Of a stretch of 16,965 bases of DNA, positions 8,701 to 14,798 are shown in pieces. The notes beneath the pieces are model-generated. The model worked only from the letters and a program-made list of their open reading frames with translations. It made no database searches and was not told the origin of the DNA. Made by a program: the position numbers and the translations under genes. This DNA comes from an uncultured Eubacteriales bacterium (GTDB taxonomy: Bacteria > Bacillota > Clostridia > Christensenellales > Borkfalkiaceae). The stretch is from contig CACXHH010000003.1 in NCBI GenBank assembly GCA_902767455.1, positions 1-16,965 on the forward strand, in the 5' to 3' direction. Each line of letters opens with the position of its first letter. Within the stretch, counting starts at the first letter, position 1.

Positions 8701-10419
8701 AAAGCCGTAACCTTCGCCGTAACGTACGCGACCGAAACGCTCACGCTCACCGCTCTTACGCTTAAAAACGCGCCCACCAAGACGACTTACACCGTCGGTG
8801 AAGAACTCGATCTGACGGGTGCCGCGATGACCGCGACTTACGACAACGGAACGAGTGAAGAAATATCTATCGCCGCCGATATGATAACCACCGCGTTTTC
8901 CACCGAAAAGATTGGTACTTATACGCTTACCGCTTCTTACACCGCAGGCGAAGTTACCATGACGGTAAACTTCGACGTCACCGTGACGACTACCGAAGGC
9001 GCTTATAAGCTTCTCTTCGTCGGCTCCGATCTTATCACCGGACACAACACGCAAACGGCTTTTGCCAACCTTTACAAAGCAATTACGGGAAAAGACGTTT
9101 ATTCCGAGTCCTTGACGAGCGGTTCGTTTACTATCTACGAACACTTAACGAACGCCGAAAACGATCTCGGTATGCGCGAAAGACTCGCCGTAACGACTTG
9201 GGACGCCGTTATCATTCAGATAAGCCGTCGTATCACGCAAACGGGTACAGAATTATTGAACGCAGAAAAAGCCGCTTTGGCGACGATTTTACCCACCGTC
9301 AAAGCTAATACCGAAAACATTTATCTCTTCTGCTTCAACGGTGCTTCTAACCCGACCGTTTACACGGTAGACGAACAAACCGGCACGACTACCGCAAAAC
9401 TTAACGAAGCCAATGCGGCAATCAAAGAAACTTCAACGAGAGCCGATAACTCCGCGTTCTACGTTGACCTTGCTACGGCTTGGGCTGAAGAATACGATAT
9501 AGGCTATATCCCCTACGGGCCCGCATACGATTTATACGGCGGTTCGTCTTCCAACCCGATAGCCCACATCCGCGCCTGCTGTATTTACGACATGCTTACC
9601 GGAACGGCTGTTCCCGAAGACTGCACCGAATATAACGGCAACAGCGAAGCAGAAGCAAAGCTCTATATGGGTTACGCTAAAAAATACTGCTTGCCCGAAC
9701 CCGCAGATCCCGAAGCGAAGACTTTCAATATTCTCGTCGTCGGTCAACCCGATTACGCAAGCAAATATACTATAGGCGAAGTATTCGGCAATATGCTCAA
9801 AACGGCTGACGCGGAACTCGTTGTAAATACTACTTACGCCGTAGATACCAACGACTACGACATCTGCGATCTGACTAACACTTCAGCCGGCATAGGCAAA
9901 ACCGCGGCAGACCTGCTTGCTTCTACGACCGTAAACGTCGTCGTTATAATGATACCGCGCCGCGTAACCAATACCGAAGCGGGCGCAAGCTATGTAAACA
10001 ACGAATACAGCAGTTTGCAGACGTTCGTAAGCGGACTTGACGACGAAACGAAAGTATTCATTCTGACGCCCCCCGGAACAAGCAAACCCGCCATATACAC
10101 TTATTCCGAAGCTAACGGAAACGCTACGTCCGGAAAATCAACCATGACTCAAGCCGAACATACGAGTTATATGGAAGAACTTGCTTATACGTGGGCTGAA
10201 AACTTAAATCTCGACGGACATATCTTCTTCGGTCAGGCGTATCTCGATCATAAGAGTGATACAAACCTTCTCGGGTACTATCAGGCGTGCATGCTTTATT
10301 ACGAATACTATAACGTAACGGAGATACCCGAAACCTGCACCGAGTATAACGGGCTTGACAGCGAAGCTGCCGCAACCGCAAGAGTCGCCGCGCTTACCTA
10401 CAACGCTTACAACGCGTAA
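2797..10419 (+). CDS. Giant modular surface lipoprotein: Ig-like, lectin-like and degenerate SGNH domains
   Basis: This is an exported lipid-anchored protein of 2,540 residues, probably a surface adhesin or glycan-capture stalk (inference). Residues 1-26 are a lipoprotein signal (LLSVVLLVVMCFALAIAASAC, lipobox ending at C26). A Ser/Glu/Thr linker follows (~29-80). There are 13 Big_3-type Ig-like domains of ~80 residues, recognisable by Y-x-x-GEELDLTGM, SGYD and TVTY, starting near 83, 168, 252, 518, 602, 862, 944, 1202, 1284, 1549, 1635, 1898 and 1982. Five jelly-roll (ConA/LamG-like) modules of ~185 residues start near 329, 678, 1021, 1365 and 1711, each with TEDENGSRK or a variant and H-Y-Y-x-NG. 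Two SGNH-like domains end the protein (2069-2308, 2309-2540), and their catalytic positions look lost. There is no LPXTG or SLH anchor. The jelly-roll fold is inferred from pattern, not from a profile search. Confidence 0.9.
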   Translation: MNTRKLLSVVLLVVMCFALAIAASACKKTHNYSAEPDTSADASISASEDESAGEQSTPSQGEQSTPSQGEASTSDDTPATATLESLTLKSAPDKKEYAYGEQLDLTGAFVTVTYDDETAKDIAVTAEMVSGYSATTAGKQTLTVTYAEDGTALTAEFEVTVAERLPVATALTLKSAPDKTEYAYGEDLDLTGAFVTVTYDDETAKDIAVTAEMVSGYSATTAGKQTLTVTYTENEVTLTTEFEVEVAAAGPMLESLVLTASPKGRILSVGQNFNVNGFTLFASYDDETTEEVALTEDMVTGYDKNVAGEQTVTFTYASKSVEYTAKVVDDYTFVKGTADAWEITEDENGSRKYVSLTDNAMLIFNDSSFTGGSISFDMKIPTTEFSNLAVTGIVYAYTVNAEGKQQYYVTGRSSKNGNFTSYRMPGTAFEKGGAISDVMDNLDETYHLKFIWNSAYKYVDGNGNNVVGGCAHYFLNGEFKSTTVFTVALEAKGQIGLRALNAGAEFSNINVSIEDELSGIEIVHAPDKTEYNVGEELDLEGLVVNALYYAGNPTEIEVFPSMISGYDKTKVGTQEITVTYTRKGVTVTATFTVKVTAPDVTITGVEMKTAPAKTLYNLTDTLDLTGAAITATYSNGSTEDVTVTAEMVSGFDSTTAGVKTVTVTYEGMTTSFTVKVTDDYVFNNGSLNAAPTSDDFIITEDENGSRRYTFVGEKYASVMFNKVEFTGGTISYKIKMVGTPGTWGVGVVYGSTEKDMLYNRGTYYLTGFNKNAYLKTYERNPSLGSIDEESAASQITDTSAEYAITVIWDYSSHIRTYINGQLANDIELASSLTGKYVGLYFPSGLKGTEIYDVVFDDAVILDGIAVTNTPKTNYNVGEELDLTGMTVKATYLTRPAKILDLSELNVTGYDKDTIGEQTITVSYTENGVTKTATFTVSVVTAGVTLEGIALVAIPTRTLYNVTDTLDMTGAKITATYSDGSTKELDVTTDMITGFDNAVAGTQTLTVNYEGKTTSFTVKVIDDYNFTDGTSADWIITEDENGSRKFVAATDERIVLTFKNVKFVSGSISFKLSVPDNDYNYIVGVLYAADTLNVSYTVGNAYGTGRSASNQRFTSMALIQDKSAPGWQTNNQVSNVISDVDTIYDMKIIWDNNEHVHYYLNGEYLATATLSYGLHGEYVGLYVGKCKGAQIYDVVIDGNDVLDSLTITAPEKVTYNVGEELDLTGMTATASYLTCADKQLETTALTLTGYDKDTVGEQTVTVSYTENGVTKTATFTVSVVAAGVTLEGAALKSAPAKTTYNYSDELDLTGAYITLTYSDESTRDVEMTSEMISGFDSTKPGVQTITATYTEGEQTFDVTFEVTVTNYHFILGSASDLVITTDENGVTKFTSPTTTAVSMIFKGEYFNGGSVSFDLMIPTLTEYSASSTNVTGIMYAYNVVDDTNKYYVTGRVYNSGNYTSYRSSPFAWENTTKATGVMTDTTKTYHVEFIWDPTYVNAEGKNTGRVHYFLDGEYLCTNEFKEHFGGGEVGIHFVNKGAEISNLRFDPTAKLSGLEVSATKTEYALGEDIDLTTVTAIPAYYFTPDEVTAIDADKLTITGYDKNTVGEQTVTFSYTENGRTASAELKIKVYNENATLESIAVTTAPAKTLYNLTDELVIDGAKITATYSDASTAEYNVTADMVTGFDSATAGVKTVTVTYEDKTATFTVKVIDDYVFNCETDIGTATTSNIIVTEDENGSRKFTLASDAYCSVLFKNVEFTSGSISFKMKYPKYGNTWVIGVIYGANTYNAQYAKDKFYATGCSANGYLRTVQRNTAMTWQDEEAEACNVSTVNTEYSVKIIWDGNQHVHYYINGQYVYTSALSKKLTGKYVGVYFPSKCAGSEVYDIVLDATETQPALLNDLTLDAAPAKLRYAVGEELDLTGMTATATYLTGEAAKTVDNSAFVLTGYDKDTEGNYTVTATYTENGISKAVTFAVTYATETLTLTALTLKNAPTKTTYTVGEELDLTGAAMTATYDNGTSEEISIAADMITTAFSTEKIGTYTLTASYTAGEVTMTVNFDVTVTTTEGAYKLLFVGSDLITGHNTQTAFANLYKAITGKDVYSESLTSGSFTIYEHLTNAENDLGMRERLAVTTWDAVIIQISRRITQTGTELLNAEKAALATILPTVKANTENIYLFCFNGASNPTVYTVDEQTGTTTAKLNEANAAIKETSTRADNSAFYVDLATAWAEEYDIGYIPYGPAYDLYGGSSSNPIAHIRACCIYDMLTGTAVPEDCTEYNGNSEAEAKLYMGYAKKYCLPEPADPEAKTFNILVVGQPDYASKYTIGEVFGNMLKTADAELVVNTTYAVDTNDYDICDLTNTSAGIGKTAADLLASTTVNVVVIMIPRRVTNTEAGASYVNNEYSSLQTFVSGLDDETKVFILTPPGTSKPAIYTYSEANGNATSGKSTMTQAEHTSYMEELAYTWAENLNLDGHIFFGQAYLDHKSDTNLLGYYQACMLYYEYYNVTEIPETCTEYNGLDSEAAATARVAALTYNAYNA
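2956..3003 (+). repeat. 24-bp tandem repeat in the lipoprotein linker
   Basis: Two adjacent copies (2956-2979, 2980-3003) each encode EQSTPSQG. The DNA differs at a few third positions. It lengthens the flexible spacer just after the lipid anchor, and copy number could vary by slippage. Confidence 0.8.
3058..3567 (+). repeat. 255-bp tandem duplication of an Ig-like domain
   Basis: The first and second Ig-like domains are offset by exactly 255 bases (85 codons). From 3058-3240 against 3313-3495 the DNA is nearly identical, including long exact runs. Other domains in the gene share protein pattern but not DNA at this level, so this duplication is the most recent. Confidence 0.85.
3781..8478 (+). 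repeat. Five ~1,035-bp lectin-Ig-Ig super-repeats
   Basis: Lectin-like modules begin at 3781, 4828, 5857, 6889 and 7927, that is 1,047, 1,029, 1,032 and 1,038 bases apart, with two Ig-like domains between each pair. Modules 1 and 4 share one subtype (GIVYAY or GIMYAY, then YYVTGR). Modules 2, 3 and 5 share another (GVVYG, GVLYA or GVIYG, and GTEIYDVV-like ends). This suggests block duplication of units with mixed subtype order. Confidence 0.8.
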
Positions 10420-10480
10420 GCTATCCCCCACCCTTTAAACGAAAAAGCAATATTCATCTGAGTTTAAAGCGCAAAAAAAC

Positions 10481-10514
10481 ATCGCCGCGGCGGAAAGATT
10501 TCCGCCGCGGCGAT
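10481..10514. terminator. Strong bidirectional terminator between lipoprotein and asparaginase genes
   Basis: A perfect 16-bp inverted repeat, 10481-10496 with 10499-10514, is GC-rich in its outer part. On the minus strand it is followed by T7 (10479-10473), ideal for transcripts from the asparaginase gene. On the plus strand only a short TTTT follows a few bases on, so it is weaker for the lipoprotein gene. Confidence 0.9.
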
Positions 10515-10523
10515 ACTGTTTTA

Positions 10524-10559
10524 ATTAACACTTTTCCGTTTTTATGAAAAAGTCGTTAG
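10524..10559 (+). repeat. 36-nt dispersed hairpin repeat, divergent copy
   Basis: It shares the ends ATTAACACTTTT and GAAAAAGTCGTTAG with the two exact copies at 16784-16819 and 16894-16929, but the centre differs. It sits just past the bidirectional terminator and next to the small-hairpin array. Confidence 0.7.
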
Positions 10560-10575
10560 GTCTTAAGCGTAGTGA

Positions 10576-10682
10576 GCCGCAAAGCCTTGCGGCAGTTATA
10601 TTTTGACTGTCGTCAAAGTTATATTCGGCTTACGCCGAGTTATATTTGCCTTTCGGCAAGTGATATTTTCGCTTACGCGAAA
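10576..10682. repeat. Array of five small 4-base-loop hairpins
   Basis: There are five perfect short stems: GCCGCAA/TTGCGGC (10576-10593), TTTGAC/GTCAAA (10602-10617), TCGGC/GCCGA (10625-10638), TTGCC/GGCAA (10646-10659) and TTTCGC/GCGAAA (10667-10682). Each has a 4-base loop. Linkers are variants of AGTTATATT, so the last four repeat about every 21-22 bases while the stem sequences differ. The array lies between the asparaginase stop and its T7-bearing terminator, so it should be in that mRNA's 3' end. Confidence 0.8.
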
Positions 10683-10729
10683 GTTGAATTAAGGATTATA
10701 TTATATAATAATTCGTCAGCATTCCGCAT

Positions 10730-11740
10730 TTACTGTTCGGTATACAAAATATCGTCGTTCACCGTTTTATAAAACAACTTCTTGACCTTACTGCGAGTCT
10801 TTTCAAAGCTCAATATCCACATAAGTTTTGCGACGACGGCTTCGAGCGTCATATCGTAAGACTCGATAAAGTCGTATTTATCCTTAAAGCTTTTGCCGAC
10901 CTTATAGACGGTCATATCGCTGCCTTCGTTTTCGACCTGCGTGCACATAACGAGAATTTTCCCTTTTTTGCTCCACTTGTCGATAACGCTTCCGAAGTCG
11001 TAACCCTCGCCTTCGGGGATGCCGCCCGTTCCGAAGCTTTCGATGATAACGGCGTCGTTTTCTTCAAACAAAAAGTTCAGAACGTTTGCGTTCGCTCCGG
11101 GAATAAGCTTAAAAAGCCCTATCTTTTCGTTGAGCCCGTGATAAAACTTCACGGGTTTTTTCTGCGTTTTGCGCGCGTAACGCATGATTTTTCCGTCGCG
11201 GATAACGGCAAGGCACGGAAAGTTTATGCTCGAAAAGGCGTTAAAGCTCTTGCTGTGCGTCTTTTTGGCGCGCGTGCCTTCGATGACTTTTCCGTCGAAA
11301 ACTATCTGCACCCCGCTCGATTCGTCGTCCGCGCAGTACAAAAAACTGTTGAAAAGGTTGGTTTTCGCGTCGGTCACGTCCAGCCAGACGGGCTTTTGAG
11401 CGCCCGTCAGAACGATGGGCTTGCCGTTGCCCTGAACGAGATAGGAGAGCACCGCCGCCGTATACGCCATCGTGTCCGTGCCGTGCAATATCACGAAACC
11501 GTCGTATTTATCGTAATTTTCTTCGACGGTCGCCGACAGTTTGAGCCAGTGCGCGGGGGTGATATTCGTGCTGTCGATATTGAACAGCTGAACGCTGTCC
11601 ACTTTGCAAAAATTTCTCACTTCCGGCACGTAAGAGAGTATCTCGTCAATGGTCATAACGGGAGATAAGCCCGCTTCGTCTTTTTTGCAGGCGATAGTTC
11701 CGCCCGTTGCTATAAGCAAAATTTTCTTTAAATTTTTCAT
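10730..11740 (-). CDS. ansA: Type I L-asparaginase
   Basis: It hydrolyses L-asparagine to aspartate and ammonia in the cytoplasm. There is no signal peptide, which fits the type I (AnsA-like) group rather than the periplasmic type II. At 336 residues it matches the family length. The first signature (ATGGTIA, residues 11-17) supplies the nucleophilic Thr. The second (LHGTDTMAYTA, ~85-95) supplies the Thr-Asp pair T88-D89. GTRAKKTHS (~155-163) carries the conserved Lys region. It lies 139 bases after alanine racemase on the same strand, and with no terminator seen between them they may be co-transcribed. A candidate -10 box at 11849-11844 could also give it its own promoter. The Shine-Dalgarno is weak. 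Symbol given by family; substrate could include related amides. Confidence 0.9.
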   Translation of the reverse strand: MKNLKKILLIATGGTIACKKDEAGLSPVMTIDEILSYVPEVRNFCKVDSVQLFNIDSTNITPAHWLKLSATVEENYDKYDGFVILHGTDTMAYTAAVLSYLVQGNGKPIVLTGAQKPVWLDVTDAKTNLFNSFLYCADDESSGVQIVFDGKVIEGTRAKKTHSKSFNAFSSINFPCLAVIRDGKIMRYARKTQKKPVKFYHGLNEKIGLFKLIPGANANVLNFLFEENDAVIIESFGTGGIPEGEGYDFGSVIDKWSKKGKILVMCTQVENEGSDMTVYKVGKSFKDKYDFIESYDMTLEAVVAKLMWILSFEKTRSKVKKLFYKTVNDDILYTEQ

Positions 11741-11750
11741 ATCGTTATTT

Positions 11751-11775
11751 AACGGTTTCGTCTTAAAAAACCGTT
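11751..11775 (-). promoter_or_regulatory. Inverted repeat just ahead of the asparaginase start
   Basis: AACGGTTT (11751-11758) and AAACCGTT (11768-11775) form a perfect 8-bp inverted repeat with a 9-base loop, ending 10 bases before the start codon. It could be a hairpin that limits translation or an operator. It has no T-run, so it is not a terminator. Confidence 0.45.
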
Positions 11776-11843
11776 CCGCTATATACCGCGAGCGGCGCTG
11801 TAAATCGCGTCGCGCCCGCGTTTCTTTTATTTTATCACATTAC

Positions 11844-11849
11844 ATTATA
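11844..11849 (-). promoter_or_regulatory. Candidate -10 box for the asparaginase gene
   Basis: A TATAAT on the minus strand lies ~100 bases upstream of the start codon in the gap after alanine racemase. The hexamer 17 bases upstream (TCTTCG) is a poor -35 box, so this promoter is uncertain. Confidence 0.35.
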
Positions 11850-11879
11850 AAAGAAAACACTTTTGCCGAAGAATTTTCA

Positions 11880-13004
11880 TCATCTAGGCTTTTTTGTCGG
11901 CGGCGCGTTCACCGTTACGCGCTCGCCGCGAACGTTGAGCGCCGTCAGACTCTCGTAAACTATCGTTTTTGCGCGTTCGGCAAGGCTCGTCAGATTTCCT
12001 TCTTCCGAAAACACGATCACTTCGTCGAAAAGCTTTGCCGACGGCGGAAGTTCTATCATTATCATATCCATACACACGGCGACTATCCTGCATTTACGCC
12101 CGCGAACGAACACGCTTGCGCCGAGATACGAACGCATTATCCCGTCGGCGTAACCGAGCGGCACCGTTCCGACAAAAGTATCCGTTTCCGCCGTGAAAAC
12201 GGCGTTATAGCCCGCCGTTTCGCCCCTTAAAAGCCTTTTTATCCGCACCACGCGCGAATACAAGGCAAGCGGTTTTTCGAGCTTTAAACGGCTCGCAAGG
12301 CTTCCGTAGCCGTATAGACAAATCCCCAGCCTTACGTATTCGCCTTCGACGAGATTTTTGCATGCGGCTTCGCTCGAACATAAACTCTTCGGCAGAGATA
12401 AATTTTCAGTCGACCGCGTAAAATTTTTCGCCTGAACGAGCGAAGTTTCGTCGTTTTCGGCGGCGAAAAGATGCGAGCCTACTGCTTTTAAAGTAAGCCC
12501 GCCGCGCCCGTTTATCGCCCGCGTGACGCGTTCGATCTCTGCGACGTTTTCCGAGTTTAGCCCGAGCCTGTTCATGCCCGTATCTATCTGAATATAGCAG
12601 TTGAGCTTTCTCCCGCTCGCTATTAACAGCTCACAGCTTTCCTTTGAAAACACGGGGACGACAAGCGCGTACTTTTCGGCGGCTTTCAGTTCGCCGTCCG
12701 ATACGTAGCCGAGAACGAAAACTGAAGCGTCGCCCTTCAACGCGCGTTTTACCGCAACCCCTTCTCGGACGTTCGCCACGGCGAATAACCGCGCTCCCGC
12801 GGCGTACAACGCCCTTACGACAGGCACGGCGCCGTGACCGTATGCGTTTGCCTTCACTACGCACACGGCGCGTCCGCCGACGTATCCGGAAAGTTTAAGA
12901 TAGTTTCTTATAAGTTTTCCGCAGTCAAGAACGAGCTTGTTCGCCCGCCCGCGCGTTTTACCGCTTGTTCGCATTTCATCGTTCTTTCGCGCCGTGTTTT
13001 CCAC
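11880..13004 (-). CDS. alr: Alanine racemase (PLP-dependent)
   Basis: It interconverts L- and D-alanine in the cytoplasm, supplying D-alanine for peptidoglycan. Residues ~20-235 form the PLP-binding barrel: CVVKANAYGHG holds the PLP lysine K51, and IDTGMNRLG (~140-148) is a family signature. Y266 in AGYNAVF is the second catalytic base, and LGYADG (~283-288) follows in the C-terminal domain. The length (374 residues) is normal. The chosen start is GTG at 13004 with a weak upstream GGGTG. ATG at 12974 (MRTSGKTR) is an alternative, and the first ten residues are not conserved-looking. The asparaginase gene follows on the same strand. A TATAAT at 13104-13099 is a possible -10 box without a good -35. 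The product is highly certain, the exact start is not. Confidence 0.95.
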   Translation of the reverse strand: MENTARKNDEMRTSGKTRGRANKLVLDCGKLIRNYLKLSGYVGGRAVCVVKANAYGHGAVPVVRALYAAGARLFAVANVREGVAVKRALKGDASVFVLGYVSDGELKAAEKYALVVPVFSKESCELLIASGRKLNCYIQIDTGMNRLGLNSENVAEIERVTRAINGRGGLTLKAVGSHLFAAENDETSLVQAKNFTRSTENLSLPKSLCSSEAACKNLVEGEYVRLGICLYGYGSLASRLKLEKPLALYSRVVRIKRLLRGETAGYNAVFTAETDTFVGTVPLGYADGIMRSYLGASVFVRGRKCRIVAVCMDMIMIELPPSAKLFDEVIVFSEEGNLTSLAERAKTIVYESLTALNVRGERVTVNAPPTKKPR

Positions 13005-13053
13005 TTTTTTTACACCCTTTGACCGAATATATTTACGCGGAAAGAACTGAAAA

Positions 13054-13089
13054 TATTAACGATTTTCGCCGTCGCGAAAAAAAAGGATT
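13054..13089 (+). repeat. Degenerate copy of the 36-nt hairpin repeat
   Basis: ATTAAC, TTTTCGC, GTCGCGAAAAA and a terminal TTA match the 36-nt element found intact at 16784 and 16894, with several substitutions. It lies upstream of alanine racemase. Confidence 0.45.
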
Positions 13090-13121
13090 ATTTTATTTAT
13101 TATATAAATATTTCATCGGTG

Positions 13122-13163
13122 ATTTTAGCCCGAAGGCTTGCAGGGCGTGCCGCAAGGCAAAAT
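13122..13163. repeat. Paired small hairpins upstream of alanine racemase
   Basis: AGCC-CGAA-GGCT (13127-13138; UUCG loop on the minus strand) and TGCC-GCAA-GGCA (13148-13159) are bracketed by ATTTT and AAAAT. The first is identical to 665-676. The style, short stems with 4-base loops, resembles the array at 10576-10682. Confidence 0.45.
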
Positions 13164-13215
13164 CGCGCGACCTTCAATTCCGAATTCATAACCCCTGATT
13201 CATAATTAAAAAATC

Positions 13216-13247
13216 GGCGGTTGCAAGCGCATTTGCTTGCAACCGCC
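13216..13247 (-). terminator. Rho-independent terminator of the InlB-repeat protein gene
   Basis: A perfect 13-bp stem (GGCGGTTGCAAGC with GCTTGCAACCGCC) with a 6-base loop is followed, on the minus strand, by a T6 run (13213-13208). It starts 16 bases after the stop codon of the interrupted gene. It is intact, which shows that the 3' half still has a proper transcript end. Confidence 0.92.
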
Positions 13248-13262
13248 TTGAAGTAAATCGGC

Positions 13263-14768
13263 TTATTCTTCAAATTTCACTCTGTAGCCGAAGCCTTTGC
13301 TCAAGCCTTCCTGAAGCTCGCCTACTTCTCTGCCCGTCTTTTCAAGATCGTGCTCGGTCATGGTGAGCTCGATAAGTTCGAGCGCCTTGTTGAAGGTTTC
13401 GTCGTCGGTTACGTTGAGCGTTGCGGGGGTACCTTCGGCGAGCGCGCCTTCGGCTTTTTCAAGACCGTTGGCTTCCGCGTCGAGTGCGAAATAAACGTGA
13501 ACGCCGTCGTTTAAGCAGTAAGCTCTGATGATCATCATACCTTCGGTAACCTTGTCGCTGTCCTTTGCAAGACCGTATCCGCAAGCCTTCTTTCTGATCT
13601 CTGCGTAATACTCGGCAAGTTTTTCAGCTTCGGGAGCTTGCTCTTCGGGTTGTTCCTCAGGTTGTTCTTCGGGAACGGGTGCTACCGCAACTTCTTCGGG
13701 TTGTTCTTTGGGCTGCTCTTCGGGCTGCTCAGGCTGCGGCTTGGTAGCTACGAACAGGTAAGTATCCGTAAGATTTGCGAGAAGTTCTTCGTCGGGTTCG
13801 GTAGCTTTGAGCCCGTAATAGAAGTAAAGTTTATCAAACAGCGTCTGAACGTTTTCGTAGCTTTCGCGGCTGTCGATGAATACCATCCACGATTTTTCGG
13901 AAAGCTCTTCGCAAGCTTCGACGACCGCGCCGTATTTGACCTGTTCTTCCGCGGAAAGCTCGGCGGCGAAGTAGATCTTGATACCGCTTGCTCCGTTATA
14001 GGCTTTGGCAACGGTAACGCTGTCGCACGCGGCGCCTTCGGGCAGAGCTTTATGCGCTTCGAAGCCCGCGCAGATCTTCTTGAATACTTCGTTGCGTTCG
14101 TAATCGCTGAAAGCTTTGAACCATCTTGCGTAAAGTCTTACCTTGCGGCACTTGTTGATCTCGGTGCGGACGAAACGGGACTTGAATTCTTTGTCCTCGA
14201 ACCAGCCGGCAAATACGTAACCGTTCTTGGTCGGGTTGGCGGGCATAACGACGCTTTCGCCCTTTCTGCCCTTGATCGATTTGACGCGAGTTCCGCCGTT
14301 GGTATAGAATACTATCTTGTATCTTCTCGATTTGACGAGAATCGTTATAAGAAGGATCAGAAGAATTATGCAACCGATGCAAATAAGATAGAACCACGGA
14401 TTTAAGAAGATGCTCGTCTTCCCGTTTACGACTACCGCAACGGCGCCGTAATTTGCCATATCGAAGGAAATCGTTCCGTCGTCATAGGTGTAGTTAAGAA
14501 GTATAGCTTCGCCGTCGCCCTTTTCTCCCCTTACGTAAGCGTAAGCGAGCGATTTGTCTTCGGAAGTCTTGATGGAATCGTAATATTTGCCGATAGCTTC
14601 GGTCATTTCTTTTCCGACGGGTTGTTTGAGCCCGAAGGAAGCGAGCTGTTTGGAGATGAAGCTTCTGTTGCCCTTGACGTAGTTTTCGTAATATCCGTCA
14701 AGGTCTACGGTAACGCGATAAGTTACTTCGCTGTAATCGTATTCGGTGACCGTCTGCCAGAGTTCCAC
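13263..14768 (-). CDS. 3' part of an interrupted membrane protein with an InlB-type repeat
   Basis: The frame is continuous with the gene ending at 14796 and is separated from it only by one TAG. Counted from GTG 14768 it has 501 residues. Residues ~1-120 look extracellular. A transmembrane helix spans ~123-146, followed by KSRR. An InlB B-repeat (Listeria-Bacteroides type) occupies ~148-217, with TNGGT, PTKNGYVFAGWF and YARW. Two related ~100-residue domains (~222-320, ~385-480; AYNGASGIKIYFA and AYCLNDGVHVYFA) flank a Pro/Glu/Gln linker (~344-380). There is no Shine-Dalgarno before this GTG and no signal peptide to export the first domain, so it is unlikely to be an independent gene. By the positive-inside rule the InlB repeat would be cytoplasmic. 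I do not know the function. Confidence 0.75.
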   Translation of the reverse strand: MELWQTVTEYDYSEVTYRVTVDLDGYYENYVKGNRSFISKQLASFGLKQPVGKEMTEAIGKYYDSIKTSEDKSLAYAYVRGEKGDGEAILLNYTYDDGTISFDMANYGAVAVVVNGKTSIFLNPWFYLICIGCIILLILLITILVKSRRYKIVFYTNGGTRVKSIKGRKGESVVMPANPTKNGYVFAGWFEDKEFKSRFVRTEINKCRKVRLYARWFKAFSDYERNEVFKKICAGFEAHKALPEGAACDSVTVAKAYNGASGIKIYFAAELSAEEQVKYGAVVEACEELSEKSWMVFIDSRESYENVQTLFDKLYFYYGLKATEPDEELLANLTDTYLFVATKPQPEQPEEQPKEQPEEVAVAPVPEEQPEEQPEEQAPEAEKLAEYYAEIRKKACGYGLAKDSDKVTEGMMIIRAYCLNDGVHVYFALDAEANGLEKAEGALAEGTPATLNVTDDETFNKALELIELTMTEHDLEKTGREVGELQEGLSKGFGYRVKFEE

Positions 14769-14795
14769 GGGGTTGTAGATAGCAAAGTCGATAAG

Positions 14796-14798
14796 CTA
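14796..14798 (-). other. Single in-frame TAG separating the two halves
   Basis: The minus strand reads ...VTVA-TAG-LIDFAIYNPVELWQ... with no frameshift. Replacing TAG by CAG (one base) would give an uninterrupted 892-residue protein. The other six complete genes or halves end in TAA (five) or TGA (one). Confidence 0.9.

Noticed and set aside
4315..9144. Long minus-strand open frames opposite the lipoprotein gene (for example 6664-8340)
   Set aside because: They are shadows produced by the strong codon bias of the real gene. Their composition (Gly/Arg/Val/Phe-rich) fits no family and no start signals are present.
10524..10682. CRISPR array
   Set aside because: The short, varied hairpins with ~9-base linkers do not fit repeats of 23-37 bases with unique 30-base spacers, and no cas genes are nearby.
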